Shown here one piece after another: positions 61,907 through 64,000 of a stretch of DNA of 64,000 nt. The notes under the pieces are model-generated. The model saw only the letters and a program-made list of their open reading frames with translations, was not told the origin of the DNA and did not search any database. Made by a program: the position numbers and the translations under genes. Origin of the DNA: UPXZ01 sp047974405 (GTDB lineage: Bacteria; Bacteroidota; Bacteroidia; Bacteroidales; Paludibacteraceae). The stretch is from the NCBI GenBank assembly GCA_047974405.1, contig JBKECI010000072.1, positions 1 through 64,000 of the forward strand, written 5' to 3'. Numbering within the stretch: position 1 is the stretch's first letter; every line of letters starts with the position of its first letter.

Positions 61907-62494
61907 CTACCCATTTAATCGAAAAGACAAACGATGGTATTTTGAATATCCGTACTCTTTCAAAGCCTTACGATGTTGTAGAGTGGCATAAGCTTTATTT
62001 TTGTCCCATCTGTATTGGGGCAATTCTTCGTGTAATTGCATCATAAACTCGTCTCGATGCGTTTTGGCGAGGATTGAGGCTGCCGCAATTGAAAGATACT
62101 TGCCGTCTCCTTTGATAATAGTTTGATGGGGGATATCTTTGAATGGATAAAATCTATTCCCATCCACTATGATAAATTCGGGTCGAATTTTCAGCGTTTC
62201 TATTGCCTTGTGCATTGCCAGAATAGAGGCTCTCAGTATATTGATTTCATCAATTTTTGCCTCAGACACAAAGGCTACTGACCAAGCCAAAGCCTCTTTT
62301 TCGATAACTTTTTGTAAATCATTACGCTGTTTTTCGGTCAATTTTTTCGAATCGTCCAATTCCGCACATTCAAAATTGGTAGGAAGAATAACAGCAGCCG
62401 CGACCACCGGACCTGCCAAGCAACCCCGTCCTGCTTCGTCACATCCACATTCAAGCATTTTTTCTGAAAAATTATTGAGTAATCGGTTTTTCAT
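61907..62494 (-). CDS. rnhB: Ribonuclease HII
   Basis: 195 residues. Catalytic DEAGRG (Asp 19, Glu 20), AVILPTNFECAELDDSKKL, FIIVDGN (about 106-112) and ASILAKTHRDEFM (about 138-150). Cleaves RNA in RNA-DNA hybrids and at misplaced ribonucleotides. Overlaps the end of cvpA by 23 bases in another frame (62472-62494). The 209-base gap to the GH43 gene on its left (61698-61906) shows nothing clear. Confidence 0.94.
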   Translation of the reverse strand: MKNRLLNNFSEKMLECGCDEAGRGCLAGPVVAAAVILPTNFECAELDDSKKLTEKQRNDLQKVIEKEALAWSVAFVSEAKIDEINILRASILAMHKAIETLKIRPEFIIVDGNRFYPFKDIPHQTIIKGDGKYLSIAAASILAKTHRDEFMMQLHEELPQYRWDKNKAYATLQHRKALKEYGYSKYHRLSFRLNG

Positions 62495-63044
62495 AGCGAT
62501 TGTTATCGTAAAACGATATGTTGGTTTTTGTAGAATCTTTTGAATTGTTTTGTTGTTGGTCGTATATCTTTTTAGATTCTTTCCACAACGAAGGTGCCAA
62601 CTTTAAAATGGGATAGTAACCAACAGATTCCTCTTTTTTCTCTTTTTTGGCAAACTGAAAACGGGAGTCGAGTGCGTCAAAAACATTCATCATCACACTG
62701 ATAATCAAAGCATATTTCAAAGCCCCTAATATTCCTCCCGCCAACGAATTGAGCCATCCAAGATTGATTCTCTTTATCAAAGCTTGGATAAACTTCGACA
62801 AAACGAACATCGCAATCAGCACAACAGTGAATATCAGAAGATAAGCAACTGTTTTTCCTGTTTTTTCAGAGACATTTAAAAAATCTGACACCCAGACTGC
62901 AACCCAAAATACAAACATTTCGGCGGCAAGCAGAGCCGCAATAATTGCCGTAAATGAGACCAATTCTTTTACAAACCCCTTGAAAAAACCGACGATCAGT
63001 CCGAGGGCAACGGGAAGAAAAATAAATAAATCGAAACTATTCAT
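62472..63044 (-). CDS. CvpA family membrane protein
   Basis: 190 residues. Four hydrophobic segments (DLFIFLPVALGLIVGFFKGF, FTAIIAALLAAEMFVFWVAV, YLLIFTVVLIAMFVLSKF, LAGGILGALKYALIISVMMNVF) with the CvpA pattern GFFKGFVKELVSF and GWLNSLAGGILGALKYAL, then a soluble charged C-terminal tail (KKEKKEESV). Enterobacterial CvpA relates to colicin V production and purine/stress traits; the role here is unclear. First gene of a pair with rnhB. Confidence 0.9.
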   Translation of the reverse strand: MNSFDLFIFLPVALGLIVGFFKGFVKELVSFTAIIAALLAAEMFVFWVAVWVSDFLNVSEKTGKTVAYLLIFTVVLIAMFVLSKFIQALIKRINLGWLNSLAGGILGALKYALIISVMMNVFDALDSRFQFAKKEKKEESVGYYPILKLAPSLWKESKKIYDQQQNNSKDSTKTNISFYDNNRYEKPITQ

Positions 63045-63064
63045 CTGTTACACTTTTTCCCAAG

Positions 63065-63097
63065 CAAAAATAATAAAAAAAGTTCGATTTAAACAAA
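63065..63097 (-). promoter_or_regulatory. Promoter of cvpA-rnhB
   Basis: On the minus strand TTTG (63094-63097), 21-base spacer, TATTTTTG (63065-63072). Leader about 14 bases to the start at 63044. Confidence 0.6.
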
Positions 63098-63177
63098 GCT
63101 TACTGTTATCGAAAATGCTTAATCTAAATTGCATTGAGGATTTTTGCCCTTAAATATTATTTTCGAGTGTTTTTTTG

Positions 63178-63185
63178 TAATTTTG
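63178..63185 (+). promoter_or_regulatory. -7 box of serS (TAATTTTG)
   Basis: Exact TAnnTTTG, 79 bases before ATG 63265. No -33 at usual spacing. Confidence 0.5.
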
Positions 63186-63264
63186 CACCATTCAAAAAAA
63201 GAAACGACAGAAAATATTTTTTTGAAAATAAAAAAACCATAACCGTAAAATAGAAACAAACCGT

Positions 63265-64000
63265 ATGCTGGCACTCAAATACATTACCGAAAACCCGGAA
63301 GAAATAATCAATCGGCTGAAACAGAAATACTTTGCTGCAGATCAAATAGTAACGAAAGTGATTGACTTGGACGAAAAAAGAAAGACGACTCAAACCGAAG
63401 CCGATAAATTTTCGGCAGAGATGAATCTTCTCTCAAAAGAAATAGGGCAGCTTTTCAAAGAAGGGAAACAATCGGATGCCAATGACTTGAAAAAAAAGAC
63501 AGTAGCTTTGAAAGAAGCAATAATTGATTTGACCAAACAACGTGAAACGATAGAACACCAGCTCAACGAACTGCTAGTAACTATCCCCAACCTGCCCCAC
63601 CACTCTGTGCCGGAAGGAAAACACGCTGAGAATAACGTAATTGAACGACAAGGAGGTGATATACCCCAACTCCACGCCGAAGCTTTGCCTCACTGGGAAT
63701 TGGCAAAAAAATACGATTTGATCGATTTCGAATTGGGCGTAAAAATTTCGGGAGCAGGATTTCCTGTTTACAAAGGCAGAGGTGCCCGCCTTCAACGTGC
63801 ATTAATTAATTTTTTCCTCGACAATGCCCGCGAAGCCGGATATCTCGAAATTCAGCCGCCTTACGTAGTGAATGCTGCGTCGGGCTATGGCACCGGACAG
63901 TTGCCCGACAAAGAAGGGCAGATGTACCATTGTCAGTTGGATGACTTATACCTTATACCTACAGCCGAAGTACCGGTTACCAACATTTATCGTGATGTAA
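63265..64000 (+). CDS. serS: Seryl-tRNA synthetase (3' end beyond window)
   Basis: ATG 63265 (MLALKYITENPEEIINRL) opens a frame that runs past the window end; about 245 residues are seen. The N-terminal tRNA-binding coiled-coil arm (about 30-105, LDEKRKTTQTEADKFSAEM..KKTVALKEAIIDLTKQRETIEHQLNELL) leads to the class II core: FELGVKISGAGFPVYKGRGARLQRALINFFLDNA (motif 1 region) and YLEIQPPYVVNAASGYGTGQLPD. Charges tRNA-Ser with serine. The family length is about 420 residues, so over half is present. Confidence 0.95.
   Translation, partial: MLALKYITENPEEIINRLKQKYFAADQIVTKVIDLDEKRKTTQTEADKFSAEMNLLSKEIGQLFKEGKQSDANDLKKKTVALKEAIIDLTKQRETIEHQLNELLVTIPNLPHHSVPEGKHAENNVIERQGGDIPQLHAEALPHWELAKKYDLIDFELGVKISGAGFPVYKGRGARLQRALINFFLDNAREAGYLEIQPPYVVNAASGYGTGQLPDKEGQMYHCQLDDLYLIPTAEVPVTNIYRDV

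Noticed and set aside
1..64000. tRNA, rRNA, CRISPR, insertion sequences, prophage genes
   Set aside because: No cloverleaf, repeat array, transposase or phage gene was recognised by eye; a tool-based scan could still find a short RNA.

Overview
The window looks like the chromosome of a Bacteroidota bacterium, most likely a Bacteroidales member of the Porphyromonadaceae/Dysgonomonadaceae/Paludibacteraceae type. The evidence is: many -7 boxes of the Bacteroidota form TAnnTTTG upstream of genes, weak Shine-Dalgarno signals, an AT-rich sequence, a phylum-type RNA polymerase omega gene between bamD and coaBC, lineage families DUF4835 and DUF5683, a parA-parB-DUF5683-lytic transglycosylase block, and secreted enzymes ending in type IX secretion (T9SS) sorting domains. 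I saw no rRNA, tRNA, insertion sequence, prophage or CRISPR array, so this is mostly core chromosome with a few accessory carbohydrate genes. The species call is inference.

Layout. 1-4415: end of a FadL-type outer membrane protein, then uvrA. 4482-13037 (minus): an apparent eight-gene envelope/efflux operon. In order of transcription it encodes a SHOCT-DUF4870 membrane protein (frameshifted at a run of nine G), an ABC ATPase, two different MacB-type permeases, a periplasmic adaptor, a TolC-type channel, a PadR repressor and a PspC/DUF2807 protein. 13361-18797: acyl-CoA ligase, twin 60-residue lipoproteins, an isolated hisG, an outer membrane barrel and lptC. 18911-22369: an ECF-S transporter, a phosphoribosyltransferase, a Tat-exported DUF362 protein and a NapH/NapG-like multi-ferredoxin membrane protein, which form a tight unnamed gene set. 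22384-26832 (minus): YgbA-type protein, MerR regulator, LysM transglycosylase, DUF5683, parB, parA. 27023-33772: LRR/PstS-like/TPR trio, M16 peptidase, methyltransferase, thioesterase, SufT-type protein, lpxH.

33784-45549 (minus): secreted phosphatase/nuclease-fold enzyme, a 1518-residue rhamnogalacturonan lyase with autotransporter-type beta-strand repeats and a T9SS tail, MltF-type transglycosylase, 3'-5' exonuclease, uridine kinase, and a secreted alpha-amylase with a starch-binding module. 45874-56595: housekeeping genes (MBL hydrolase, dolichol-phosphate-type glycosyltransferase, pyrC, CNNM/CorC, apbE, bamD, rpoZ, coaBC, DUF4835, recN). 56896-61697: a two-gene arabinan/arabinoxylan set (GH51 plus tandem GH43). 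61907-64000: rnhB, cvpA and the 5' part of serS.

How it fits together: the cell appears to live on plant polysaccharides (pectin backbone, arabinan side chains, starch), using large T9SS-secreted enzymes and periplasmic enzymes. The features most worth a second look are: the G9 frameshift at the head of the efflux operon, three helically phased ACATGT palindromes between that operon and the divergent acyl-CoA ligase, the ECF-S/PRTase/DUF362/NapGH set, and the duplicated small lipoproteins.
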